Origin: Palsa-739 sp036512155
Lineage (GTDB): Bacteria > Actinomycetota > Thermoleophilia > Gaiellales > Gaiellaceae
DNA: 64,000 nt
NCBI GenBank assembly: GCA_036512155.1
Contig: DATCBD010000028.1
Span: forward strand, 1-64,000
Reading direction: 5' to 3'
A model generated the notes under the pieces. It saw only the letters and a list, made by a program, of their open reading frames with translations, was not told the origin of the DNA and searched no databases. Of this stretch, positions 1 to 6,919 are shown piece by piece. The translations under genes and the position numbers were made by a program. Positions within the stretch are counted from its first letter, which is position 1, and each line of letters opens with the position of its first letter.

Positions 1-32
1 CGATATCCATCAATATAGCGAAAGGAGGATCC

Positions 33-77
33 ATGGAAGACGACTGCTGCGACGGCTGCGGCGAGGGCTGTTGCTGA
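33..77 (+). CDS. Cys-rich 14-residue mini-ORF
   Basis: A 14-codon ORF (M-E-D-D-C-C-D-G-C-G-E-G-C-C) follows AAAGGAGG at 21-28, an eight-base match to the 16S anti-Shine-Dalgarno end, with 4 nt to the ATG. Five of 14 residues are Cys, in CC-x2-C-x3-CC order, a possible metal-binding tail. The frame is also open upstream to the window edge, so this may instead be the C-terminus of a gene entering from the left. The upstream 20 bases are AT-rich compared with the rest. No function can be assigned. Confidence 0.35.
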   Translation: MEDDCCDGCGEGCC

Positions 78-91
78 TCCGGTAGCACAGT

Positions 92-99
92 GCTAGCGT
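92..99 (+). promoter_or_regulatory. Extended -10-like element for the RHH-ClpN gene
   Basis: TGC-TAGCGT has the extended -10 pattern (TG, one base, TAnnnT). It ends 8 nt before the ATG at 108, and no Shine-Dalgarno lies between, so the transcript would be nearly leaderless. This is a motif reading only. Confidence 0.35.
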
Positions 100-107
100 T
101 CCGCACC

Positions 108-791
108 ATGGCGACACTGCACGTGCGGAACGTTCCGGACGACCTGTACGAGCTCCTGCGGGAGCGGGCGGCCGAGAACGACCGCTCCATCGGGGCGGAG
201 ACCGTCCAGCTCCTGCAGGAGCGCCTCTTGATCGAGGACACCGCGCAGAAGGTGCGACGGCTGCGCGGCCGGCGGCGGCCGTCGGGGCTCTTTACCCGCT
301 TCACGGTCGAGGCGCGGCAGGCGGTGGTGGCTGCGCAGGAGCAAGCGCGCATGCTGGGTCACGACCACGTCGGAACCGAGCACGTCCTGCTCGGCGTCCT
401 CATGCAGGAACCTGTCCTCGTCGACCTCTCGGCCGACGACGTCCGCGCGCAGCTCGAGCCCGGCGTCGCGCACCCCACCGGGCAGATCCCGTTCGCGCCG
501 ACCGCGAAGCAGGCGCTCGAACTTGCGCTCCGTACGGCTCTCTCGCACGGTGACAGCGCGATCGCACCGCGGCACCTGCTCGCCGGCATCGCCAGCACAG
601 ACAGCCGCGGCTGCGAGCTCCTACGCGGCGCGAAGATCTTCCCGCTGCTGCCCGAGACACCTGACCCGGTGTTCCGCGTGGTCCCGCTCGAAGGCGATGC
701 CGAGTCGTGGGAGAAGCAGCTGAACGAGGCGGCCGCGCTTGGATACGAGCTCGTCGAGATCGTCGACCGGCGCGCGATCCTCAGACGTTGA
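108..791 (+). CDS. Ribbon-helix-helix / Clp N-domain / DUF4177-like fusion protein
   Basis: The 227-residue protein has three recognisable parts. Residues 1-42 resemble the FitA/VapB-type ribbon-helix-helix DNA-binding domain (MATLHVRNVPDDLYELL start). Residues ~60-170 resemble the Clp repeat (ClpA/ClpC N-domain): FTRFTVEARQAVVAAQEQAR, then HDHVGTEHVLLGVL, and a second half-repeat APTAKQALELALR...APRHLLAGI. Residues ~190-227 resemble DUF4177 (WEKQLNEAAALGYELV, ending ILRR). No ATPase module or toxin partner is present. ATG 108 is preferred over GTG 90 because the RHH domain begins there. A role as a DNA-binding regulator whose Clp-N domain senses or recruits substrates to a Clp machine is inference. 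It overlaps the convergent ychF by 11 bp. Confidence 0.8.
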   Translation: MATLHVRNVPDDLYELLRERAAENDRSIGAETVQLLQERLLIEDTAQKVRRLRGRRRPSGLFTRFTVEARQAVVAAQEQARMLGHDHVGTEHVLLGVLMQEPVLVDLSADDVRAQLEPGVAHPTGQIPFAPTAKQALELALRTALSHGDSAIAPRHLLAGIASTDSRGCELLRGAKIFPLLPETPDPVFRVVPLEGDAESWEKQLNEAAALGYELVEIVDRRAILRR

Positions 792-1689
792 AGCGCACGT
801 TGAGGACGTCTCCGTCCTCGACGACGTAGTTCTTCGCCTCCAGCCGTTGCTTGCCCGCCCGCGCCGCCTCCGCGTGACCGCCGGCGGCGACAAGGTCGTC
901 CCAGCGCACGACCTCGCAGCGGATGAAGCCGCGCGCGATGTCGGAGTGGATCGTCCCGGCCGCGTCGATCGCGGTGCTGCCCCGGCGCAGCGTCCACGCG
1001 CGCGTGTCCTTCTCGCCTGCGGTGAAGAACGTGATCAGGTCGAGCGTCTCGACGAGCTGTCGCACGACCGCGGCGAGCGCCGACTCGCCGCTCCGGAACT
1101 CCGCGGCCTCCTCCTCGGGCATCTCCGCCAGCTCGGCCTCGAGTTGCAGGTCGATCCCGTCGGGGCCGTTCACGATCGAGAGCAGCGGCTTCGTCGTCAG
1201 CGGCTCGAGCTCCGGCGGGAGCTCGCCCTCCCAGTCCGCGAGCGCATGACCGGCGTCGAGGTGCGCGAGCAGACGCTCGAGATCCTCGGCCTCCCGCTTC
1301 ACCTTCGCGTCTCCCGACTTCGCCTGCTTGGCGACGCGCTCCAAGCGGCGCTCGACGTGGTCGCGGTCGGCGACGAGCAGCTCGAGCTTCAAGGTCTCGA
1401 GGTCGTCGTCGGGCACTCGGGTGCCGGAGAAACCGTCGAGGACGACGAGCAGCGCGTCGACCTGCCGCAACTTCCCGAGCAGCTCCGGCCCGGTGCCGCG
1501 CACTTCGACGACGCGGACAGCGGCCGGCGTCACCTTCCGCGCGTGCACGACCTCCGCGAGCTGCTGCAGCCGTGGATCGGGGATCGCGGCCATGCCGACC
1601 TCGCCGTGCGCCCGCGCGCCCGTGAGCGCGGCGAACAGCATCGACTTGCCCGAGCTCTGCAGCCCGACGATTCCAACTTCCAACGCCAA
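781..1689 (-). CDS. ychF: YchF/OLA1-family ATPase, shortened variant
   Basis: This is a ribosome-associated Obg-family P-loop NTPase. Its C-terminal ~80 residues match the YchF TGS region closely (TFFTAGEKDTRAWTLRRG start, ending DGDVLNVRFNV). The N-terminus has a P-loop, GLQSSGKS, where the family usually has GLPNVGKS. The protein is 302 residues against about 360 for the family. The switch II stretch (usual DIAGLVxGAS..GLGN) is collapsed to VEVRGTGPELLGKL, and the base-specificity loop reads NGPD instead of NxDE. The coiled-coil between G domain and TGS is present. The start is TTG with AGGAG about 9 nt upstream. Either a divergent paralogue or a lineage-specific short form. Confidence 0.8.
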   Translation of the reverse strand: MALEVGIVGLQSSGKSMLFAALTGARAHGEVGMAAIPDPRLQQLAEVVHARKVTPAAVRVVEVRGTGPELLGKLRQVDALLVVLDGFSGTRVPDDDLETLKLELLVADRDHVERRLERVAKQAKSGDAKVKREAEDLERLLAHLDAGHALADWEGELPPELEPLTTKPLLSIVNGPDGIDLQLEAELAEMPEEEAAEFRSGESALAAVVRQLVETLDLITFFTAGEKDTRAWTLRRGSTAIDAAGTIHSDIARGFIRCEVVRWDDLVAAGGHAEAARAGKQRLEAKNYVVEDGDVLNVRFNV

Positions 1690-1759
1690 GCCTACGGCTC
1701 CTGGTTTGATGCGGAATGAGAATGGCCGCGGTTCACCGCTGTCATCCTCGGGACGTTAG

Positions 1760-2323
1760 CTACGTCTTCTGCGTGATCTGCTTCTGGAGCGACGCGAGCG
1801 CCCGGTGCTGGAGCGACTTGATCGCGCCCTCGGTCTTGCCGAGGATGGTGGCGACGTCGGCGTTCGCGAAGTTGAAGATGAACTTCAGCGCCAGCACCTG
1901 CTGTTGCTCCGGCGAGAGCGTGTCGATCAGCTCCATCATCGACTGGCGGCCGATCGAGTGCATGGCGAGCATCTCCGCCGACGGCTCCTCCGAGCCCGGC
2001 GGCTCCGGCACCTCCTCCTCCGGCTGCCACCGCTTGCGCGCGCGGAAGTGATCCATCGCGAGGTTGTGCGCGATCCGGAAGAGCCACGCCGAGAACGGGG
2101 CCGAGCGCCAGCGGAAGCGTCCGATCGACTCGAGCATCCTCAAGAAGGTCTGCGTCGTCAGGTCCTCGGCGTCGTGCCGGTTCCCGACGCTCATGTGCAG
2201 GTAGCCGTAGATGCGGTCGAAATGGATGAGGTACAGCTCTTCGAGCGCGTCGCGGTCGCCTTGCTGGGCTCGGTCGACCAGTCTCCGAACGTTCTCGTTC
2301 GAATCGTCCGCAGTGCGGCTCAT
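1760..2323 (-). CDS. ECF-type sigma-70 family RNA polymerase sigma factor
   Basis: The 187-residue protein has the two-domain ECF layout. Region 2 spans residues ~17-90 (YLIHFDRIYGYLHMSVGN, DAEDLTTQTFLRMLESI, AWLFRIAHNLAMDHFRARKR). Region 4 spans ~130-185 (LSPEQQQVLALKF, NADVATILGKTEGAIKSLQHRAL). It would direct RNA polymerase to a small stress or envelope regulon. No anti-sigma gene lies next to it: downstream is ychF after a 70-bp gap, upstream a small conserved protein. An acidic linker (EEEVPEPPGSEEPS) joins the domains. Which ECF subgroup it belongs to cannot be told here. Confidence 0.88.
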   Translation of the reverse strand: MSRTADDSNENVRRLVDRAQQGDRDALEELYLIHFDRIYGYLHMSVGNRHDAEDLTTQTFLRMLESIGRFRWRSAPFSAWLFRIAHNLAMDHFRARKRWQPEEEVPEPPGSEEPSAEMLAMHSIGRQSMMELIDTLSPEQQQVLALKFIFNFANADVATILGKTEGAIKSLQHRALASLQKQITQKT

Positions 2324-2365
2324 CGGAATGTGCTTCCCCCGGCGCGGGAGCGGACTAACCCTCCG

Positions 2366-2596
2366 CTACGCCGCGGTGAAGCCGACGTGGCTCGACCGGT
2401 TGAAGCGGCGAAGGTACGCGACCTCCGGAACGACGACGTGGTACGGCCCCTCGTCGGTGTCGAGGACGACGACCCTGGGGCCGTCCTCGTGCAGCGCCCG
2501 CTCGAGCTGATCGGCCGACTCCTGCGAGACGAACGTCCCGATCACCTGGCCGCCCTGGAAGCCGACCTCGACCCGTACGCGATCGCCGCTAGCCAC
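2366..2596 (-). CDS. Small conserved protein, possibly DUF3107-like
   Basis: A 76-residue protein starting at GTG 2596; GGAGGT lies about 8 nt upstream, inside the end of mce, so the two are translationally coupled with an 8-bp overlap. A longer frame from 2620 lacks a ribosome site and is less likely. The sequence starts VASGDRVRVEVGFQGG and ends HVGFTAA, predicted beta-rich. The layout faintly recalls the actinobacterial DUF3107 family (VxxGxQ start, VGF end), but I am not certain. No catalytic motif is visible. Confidence 0.6.
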   Translation of the reverse strand: MASGDRVRVEVGFQGGQVIGTFVSQESADQLERALHEDGPRVVVLDTDEGPYHVVVPEVAYLRRFNRSSHVGFTAA

Positions 2597-2993
2597 TCGA
2601 CACCACCTCCGTGAGAACACCGTGGACGGAATCAGGATGCACGAACGCGACCTCCAGGCCGAACATGCCGCGCCGCGGCTCCGCGTCGATCAGCTCGACG
2701 CCGTGCCCGGCGAGCTCGCGGAGAAAGACCCGGACGTCCTCGACCTCGTAGGCGACGTGATGCATGCCGGGGCCCCGCTTCGCGAGGAACTTGCCCACTG
2801 GAGTGTCGTCCCCGAGCGGCGCCAGCAGCTCGACGCGCCCCGAGCCGACGCGGACGGATGCTGCCTCGACGCCCTGGTCGTCGACCCGCACGCGGTGCTC
2901 GAGCCGGCCGCCGAAGAGGCGCTCGTACGTCGACACCGCCTCGTCGAGATCGGCGACCGCGAGGCCGACGTGATGGATCCCGCGTGCCTCCAC
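2589..2993 (-). CDS. mce: Methylmalonyl-CoA epimerase
   Basis: A 134-residue vicinal-oxygen-chelate protein that interconverts (R)- and (S)-methylmalonyl-CoA in propionyl-CoA metabolism. Two beta-alpha-beta-beta-beta modules are visible. Metal-ligand motifs are the N-terminal IHHVGLAVADLDEA, the central GPGMHHVAYEV, and the final Glu in HGVLTEVV. Length fits the family. The start is GTG 2993. No Shine-Dalgarno precedes it; TACGAT ends exactly 6 nt upstream, so leaderless initiation is likely. No mutase genes are in the window. The gene overlaps the following small conserved protein by 8 bp. Confidence 0.9.
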   Translation of the reverse strand: MEARGIHHVGLAVADLDEAVSTYERLFGGRLEHRVRVDDQGVEAASVRVGSGRVELLAPLGDDTPVGKFLAKRGPGMHHVAYEVEDVRVFLRELAGHGVELIDAEPRRGMFGLEVAFVHPDSVHGVLTEVVSSG

Positions 2994-2999
2994 GCGGCG

Positions 3000-3005
3000 A
3001 TCGTA
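3000..3005 (-). promoter_or_regulatory. -10-like hexamer for mce (leaderless start)
   Basis: Read on the minus strand, TACGAT is followed by 6 nt (CGCCGC) and the GTG start of mce. This is the same spacing found at other GTG starts in the window. Motif reading only. Confidence 0.4.
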
Positions 3006-3013
3006 GCGTTAGC

Positions 3014-3044
3014 GGAGGCGCCGAATGAATCGGCGCCTCCTTTT
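3014..3044 (+). terminator. Perfect 11-bp hairpin with T-run between ftsH and mce
   Basis: GGAGGCGCCGA (3014-3024) and TCGGCGCCTCC (3030-3040) form a perfect 11-bp stem with a 5-nt loop, followed by TTTT on the plus strand. Both flanking genes are on the minus strand. There it sits just after ftsH but lacks the T-tract, so the textbook terminator orientation is antisense to the genes. It may still separate ftsH from mce. Confidence 0.65.
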
Positions 3045-3071
3045 CTGGTCGGCATCGCGAGCGACGCCTTA

Positions 3072-4598
3072 TCAGGCGCCGGGCTGCCCCGCCGCGACCG
3101 CGCGCGGAACGCCGACCGACTCGGAGGCCCGGGACTCGGCCTCGACGCCGGCGAGCATGGCGACGACCTCGTCGCGCATGAGCGTCTCCCGCTCGAGCAA
3201 CGCCGCCGCGAGGCGGTCGAGGGGGACGCGATGCTTCTTGAGGAGGCGCAACGCCTCGGTGTACGCCGTGTCGGTGAGGAGCGCCTGCTCGCTGTCGCGC
3301 AGCCGCTTGGTTTCCTCCGACAGGGCGTAGTTGTCGGCGCGCAGGGTGCGGGACGACACCGACTCCGACATGCCCCACTCGAACACCATCGAGCGCGCGA
3401 TGTCGGTCACCTTCTCGAGGTCGTTGGCGGCGCCGTTCGTGACGCGGCCGAACACGACTTCCTCGGCGGCGCGGCCGGCGAGTGCGACGACCATCCGGTC
3501 GATGAGCTCTTCCTTCGTGTGCAGGTAGCGATCTTCCTCGGGGAGGTAGAACGCGTACCCGAGCGCCTCACCGCGGGAGACGATCGTCACCTTCTGCAGC
3601 TCCATCGCCGAGCCCATCAAGTGCGCCATGAGCGCGTGTCCGCCTTCGTGGAAGGCAAGGATGCGCCGCTCCTTCTCGGTGAGAACCTTCTTCTGCTGCA
3701 GACCGGCCACGACGCGCTCGATGGCGTTGTCGAAGTCGCGCTGCGTGACGTAGGCATCGCTCCGGCGGCCGGCGAAGATCGCGGCCTCGTTGCAGATGTT
3801 GGCGAGCTCCGCGCCGGTAAGGCCGCTCGTCTGCCGCGCCACCTGGTTGAGATCGACGTCGGGCCCGAGCGGCTTGCTGCGCGTGTGCACGCCGAGGATC
3901 GCCTCGCGGCCGGAAAGATCCGGCGGTGGGACGAGCATCTGCCGGTCGAAGCGGCCCGGGCGCAGCAGCGCCGGGTCGAGATCCTGGATGCGGTTGGACG
4001 CGCCCATCACGACGACCTGCTCCGCGCCTTCGAAGCCGTCCAGCTCGACGAGAAGCTGATTGAGCGTCTGGTCCTGCTCGCGGTTGAAGCCGTGACCGCT
4101 GCGCTGCGCGCCGACGGCGTCGAGCTCGTCAATGAACACGATCGCGGGCGCGTGCTTGCGCGCCTCCGCGAAGAGCTTGCGAATGCGCGCTGCGCCGAGG
4201 CCGGCGAACATCTCGACGAACGACGACGCGCTTGCGGAATAGAAGTTCGCGCCGGACTCGTGCGCGACCGCCTTCGCGAGCAACGTCTTTCCGGTCCCCG
4301 GCGGGCCGTACAGCAGGAGGCCCTTCGGCACCTTCGCGCCGAGGCGCTGGAAGCGCTTCGGGTCGCGCAGGAAGTCGACGACCTCCATCAGCTCCGCACG
4401 CACCTCCTCGACGCCGGCGACGTCGCTCCAGGTCACCTGCGAGCGCGACCGGCTGGCGATCGCCGACGGGCGGACCCGCGGCATCATCCCGACCGTCTTG
4501 AACAGCAGCCACGCGGTGAGGATGAGGATCCCGAAGAACGCCAGCGGGAGCCAGGTGGTGGCGAAGTTGGAAAGCCAATGGAACCAGTGCCCCACCAT
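3072..4598 (-). CDS. ftsH: FtsH-family AAA+ zinc metalloprotease with one N-terminal membrane helix
   Basis: Membrane-anchored ATP-dependent protease, about 508 residues. A single hydrophobic helix (residues ~10-35) precedes the AAA+ domain; the usual second helix and extracytoplasmic domain are absent. The AAA domain shows Walker A GPPGTGKT, pore loop FVEMFAGLGAARIRKLF, Walker B IVFIDELDAVGAQRSG and the second region of homology (NRIQDLDPALLRPGRFDR). The protease zinc site reads HEGGH (HEXXH; commonly HEAGH), with the third ligand likely in NDLEKVTDIA. Start at ATG 4598 is preferred because GGAGG lies 5 nt upstream; ATG 4610 has no ribosome site. The gene is divergent from the PPOX gene. Confidence 0.9.
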   Translation of the reverse strand: MVGHWFHWLSNFATTWLPLAFFGILILTAWLLFKTVGMMPRVRPSAIASRSRSQVTWSDVAGVEEVRAELMEVVDFLRDPKRFQRLGAKVPKGLLLYGPPGTGKTLLAKAVAHESGANFYSASASSFVEMFAGLGAARIRKLFAEARKHAPAIVFIDELDAVGAQRSGHGFNREQDQTLNQLLVELDGFEGAEQVVVMGASNRIQDLDPALLRPGRFDRQMLVPPPDLSGREAILGVHTRSKPLGPDVDLNQVARQTSGLTGAELANICNEAAIFAGRRSDAYVTQRDFDNAIERVVAGLQQKKVLTEKERRILAFHEGGHALMAHLMGSAMELQKVTIVSRGEALGYAFYLPEEDRYLHTKEELIDRMVVALAGRAAEEVVFGRVTNGAANDLEKVTDIARSMVFEWGMSESVSSRTLRADNYALSEETKRLRDSEQALLTDTAYTEALRLLKKHRVPLDRLAAALLERETLMRDEVVAMLAGVEAESRASESVGVPRAVAAGQPGA

Positions 4599-4650
4599 TC
4601 GTTCCTCCATCGTACGACAGAAGCCCGTCCCTCAAATGGGGGACGCTGAC

Positions 4651-4656
4651 TACCCT
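4651..4656 (+). promoter_or_regulatory. -10-like hexamer for the PPOX gene
   Basis: TACCCT, preceded by TGAC, ends 7 nt before GTG 4664; there is no Shine-Dalgarno in between. This is consistent with a leaderless transcript and with choosing 4664 as the start. Confidence 0.35.
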
Positions 4657-4663
4657 TCCGTGG

Positions 4664-5020
4664 GTGATCGGCAACCTCGCGGGCGAGCGTTACCTCAACT
4701 TGACGACTTTCCGGAAGGACGGAAGCGAGGCCTCGACGCCGGTTTGGGTCGTGAGCGACGACGGCGCGCGGCTGCTCGTCTGGACAGGCGGGCAGACGTG
4801 GAAGGCGAAGCGCATCCGGCGCGATCCGCGCGTGCTCGTCGCACGGTCGACCATGCGCGGACGCGAGCGCGGCGAGCGAATCGAAGGACGCGCGCGCATC
4901 GTCGAGGGCTTCGACGTGAAAGCGCTCATCCGCAAGAAGTACGGCTGGCAGATGCGCCTGCTCGAGCTCGCAAGCCGCGGCGAGGACGCGTCGGTCGCGA
5001 TCGAGATCGTCGCCGCTTAA
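4664..5020 (+). CDS. PPOX-class (F420-dependent type) split-barrel flavoprotein-like oxidoreductase
   Basis: A 118-residue protein of the pyridoxamine-phosphate-oxidase-like split-barrel superfamily. The pattern of RYLNLTTFRKDGSEASTPVW, then LLVWTGGQTWKAKRIRRDPRV, then GRARIVEG is typical of the short actinobacterial PPOX class F420-dependent enzymes. These reduce deazaflavin-linked substrates in the cytoplasm; the actual substrate is unknown. It ends 45 bp before the convergent pncB, with a strong palindrome in between. The GTG start is supported by the upstream -10-like element rather than by a ribosome site. Confidence 0.75.
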   Translation: MIGNLAGERYLNLTTFRKDGSEASTPVWVVSDDGARLLVWTGGQTWKAKRIRRDPRVLVARSTMRGRERGERIEGRARIVEGFDVKALIRKKYGWQMRLLELASRGEDASVAIEIVAA

Positions 5021-5026
5021 GGTTCT

Positions 5027-5062
5027 CCGGTGTCAGACACGCGAAGCGGTGTCTGACACCGG
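5027..5062. repeat. 14-bp perfect inverted repeat (REP-like palindrome or bidirectional terminator)
   Basis: CCGGTGTCAGACAC (5027-5040) and GTGTCTGACACCGG (5049-5062) pair perfectly around GCGAAGCG. It sits in the 44-bp gap between convergent genes, so it may stop transcription both ways, but there is no T-run. Such GTGTCAGACAC palindromes recall dispersed REP elements. I noticed no second copy in the window. Confidence 0.7.
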
Positions 5063-5064
5063 CG

Positions 5065-6150
5065 TTACTGAACCCGCTCGAGCCGCGTGTTCTCGCGGTA
5101 GCTACGCCCGAACTTGCCCGACGGCCGCCCGTCCGTGAGGACGACGTCACCGGTGAAGTCGTTGGCGCCGCGGATGAGCCACGAGCCGACGCCGTAGGCA
5201 TCCACGGGAACGCCGAGCTGCTCGAACTCGCGGATCTTCTCGACGGTGAAGCCGCCAGAGACGACGATCTTCACGCGCTCGAAGCCGTCGCGGTCGAGCG
5301 CCTCGCGGACGCGTTGCACGAGCCGCGCGTTCACACCGGTGGGCTTGAAGTCGCCCATCTCGTCCACGAGCGAGAAGTCAACGAGGCTCTCCGAGGTGTC
5401 GAGCCGCACGCCCCACAGACGGTCGCCGAGGGCACGCGCGACCTCGAGCGCGGTCGCGACCGAGTTGTTCTCGAAGTCGACGAGGACTGTGACGCGAGTC
5501 TCCGCCGGCGCCCAGTCCGCGAACTTCGAGGCGGCGAGCACGGTGTTGCCGCCGTACGACGCGATGAGCGCGTGGGGCACCGTGCCGATGCCGCGCCCGC
5601 CCCACCACGATGCCTGCTCGTCGGTGGTGACGCCGATCTCGGCCCCGGTGATGATCCCCGCAACGTACGCGGCGTAGCCGTCGCCGGTCTGCACGCGGTG
5701 ATGATCGTGGCGCGCGGGCATGAAGATGATCGGCTTGCGGTTCGCAGCCTCGACGATGCGGACGACGTTCGACGTGATCAGCGTCCGGCGCGCGAGCACG
5801 CCGAGATAGAGCGTCTCGAGATGCGCGAAGAGCGTGTAGTCGCCCTCGATCGTCAGCACGGTCTCATACGGCTCGATCGGGTCTCCGTCGTAGAGCGCGT
5901 GCACGGTGAGCGCGTCCCAGTCGTCGCTGCAGAGCTTGAGGATCGCAAGCGCCTCGTCCATCCCGCCGAGATACGCGTGGTTCTTCTGGAAGACCTGCAT
6001 GACCACACGAGGACGGCGTCCGTCCGCGAGGAGCGTCGCGCGCGAGTGGTTGAAGTACGCGTCGGTGTAGTAGCCGGCCCGCATCTTCTCGACGGGTAGG
6101 TCGAAGACGTCGGGATCGAGGCGATTACGTGTTGTGCGCGTCGTCGCCAC
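5065..6150 (-). CDS. pncB: Nicotinate phosphoribosyltransferase
   Basis: A 361-residue enzyme of NAD salvage that joins nicotinate and PRPP to give nicotinate mononucleotide. Family features include DLPVEKMRAGYYTDAYF near the N-terminus, FMPARHDHHRVQ, ITGAEIGVTTDEQASWWG, and the phosphate-binding end IVVSGGFTVEKI followed by DAYGVGSWL. The length suits the short bacterial form. Start at GTG 6150, overlapping the DUF1385 gene by 26 bp; a downstream ATG at residue 23 would cut into the conserved start. It is last in the operon pabB-pabC-DUF1385-pncB. Confidence 0.9.
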   Translation of the reverse strand: MATTRTTRNRLDPDVFDLPVEKMRAGYYTDAYFNHSRATLLADGRRPRVVMQVFQKNHAYLGGMDEALAILKLCSDDWDALTVHALYDGDPIEPYETVLTIEGDYTLFAHLETLYLGVLARRTLITSNVVRIVEAANRKPIIFMPARHDHHRVQTGDGYAAYVAGIITGAEIGVTTDEQASWWGGRGIGTVPHALIASYGGNTVLAASKFADWAPAETRVTVLVDFENNSVATALEVARALGDRLWGVRLDTSESLVDFSLVDEMGDFKPTGVNARLVQRVREALDRDGFERVKIVVSGGFTVEKIREFEQLGVPVDAYGVGSWLIRGANDFTGDVVLTDGRPSGKFGRSYRENTRLERVQ

Positions 6151-6919
6151 GTTCGAGCTCCAGGCAGGCGCTGAGCGCCGCCTCGGCGACCTCGAGCTGC
6201 GCGGGCGTCGGATCAGCCGTGGTGAGCCGGTGCTGAAGCTCGTGACCCGGCTTCGACAGCGCCTGTGCGATGACGTTCTTCGGGTGTCGCGTCATCCAGC
6301 CGAAGATCTCGGTGGACGCGCCGAGCGCGCCGAGCTGTGCGGCCGACCGTGCGTGGTTGCGCATCCGCTCGGGAGCGAGCGACGCGAGCACGTTGCCGGC
6401 GGCCGTCGTGAGGAGCAGCGGCCCGATGAGATGACCGCCGCAGCGCTCGTGCTCCTTCTGCGCGCCGGGGCCGTGCTCGTACGTGCCGATGGAGATGTGC
6501 TCGGCGCCGTGATACGAGGCGAGCTCGCCGCTGCGGAGCGACAGCGCCGCCGGCGCGAGCGAAAGCAGGCCGGAAAGCAGCTCCTGCGCCGCGGGCCGCA
6601 TCCGGCTCGACTCGCGCAGGCCTTTGACCACGACCGCCGTCCCGAGAATGGAGACGAGCGTGCGCCGGTCCTGCATCGGCAGCTGCGCCGCCGGCAGCCG
6701 TCGCTTGAGCTCCGGAAGCACGGCGAGCGACTCGACGAGTCTCGCCGGCCCGCGCAGCAGCGGCGTCTTGACGCCGGAGGCGACGAAGCGCTTGCGCGCC
6801 GACGCGACCTCGACGCGGCCGTCGGAGTGGCGGATCGCGCACGCCCAGGAGGTCGGGCCGTGCACGAGCACTCCGTTCGCCAGCGCCATCCCCCCGAGGC
6901 GGATTTTCTCCTCGCTCAT
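6125..6919 (-). CDS. DUF1385 (YqhQ-like) protein
   Basis: A 264-residue protein starting MSEEKIRLGGMALANGV, with the DUF1385 hallmark YHGAEHISIGTYEHG followed by KEHERCGGHLIGPLL. The His/Glu/Cys pattern is why the family is listed as putative metal-dependent. The usual YqhQ membrane helices are weaker here; a hydrophobic stretch covers about residues 145-190. Function is not established for the family. The start overlaps the end of pabC by 4 bp (ATGA), so it is translated as part of the folate/NAD operon. Confidence 0.75.
   Translation of the reverse strand: MSEEKIRLGGMALANGVLVHGPTSWACAIRHSDGRVEVASARKRFVASGVKTPLLRGPARLVESLAVLPELKRRLPAAQLPMQDRRTLVSILGTAVVVKGLRESSRMRPAAQELLSGLLSLAPAALSLRSGELASYHGAEHISIGTYEHGPGAQKEHERCGGHLIGPLLLTTAAGNVLASLAPERMRNHARSAAQLGALGASTEIFGWMTRHPKNVIAQALSKPGHELQHRLTTADPTPAQLEVAEAALSACLELERGDDAHNT

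Noticed and set aside
26..38. GGATCC and CCATGG (BamHI/NcoI-like) next to a perfect ribosome site, suggesting vector sequence
   Set aside because: No other vector-like sequence follows; the flanking codon style is that of the chromosome, so chance is simpler.
2622..4649. 675-codon plus-strand ORF opposite ftsH
   Set aside because: It is antisense to a well-supported FtsH, is rich in Arg/Ala/Leu without domains, and arises from GC codon bias.
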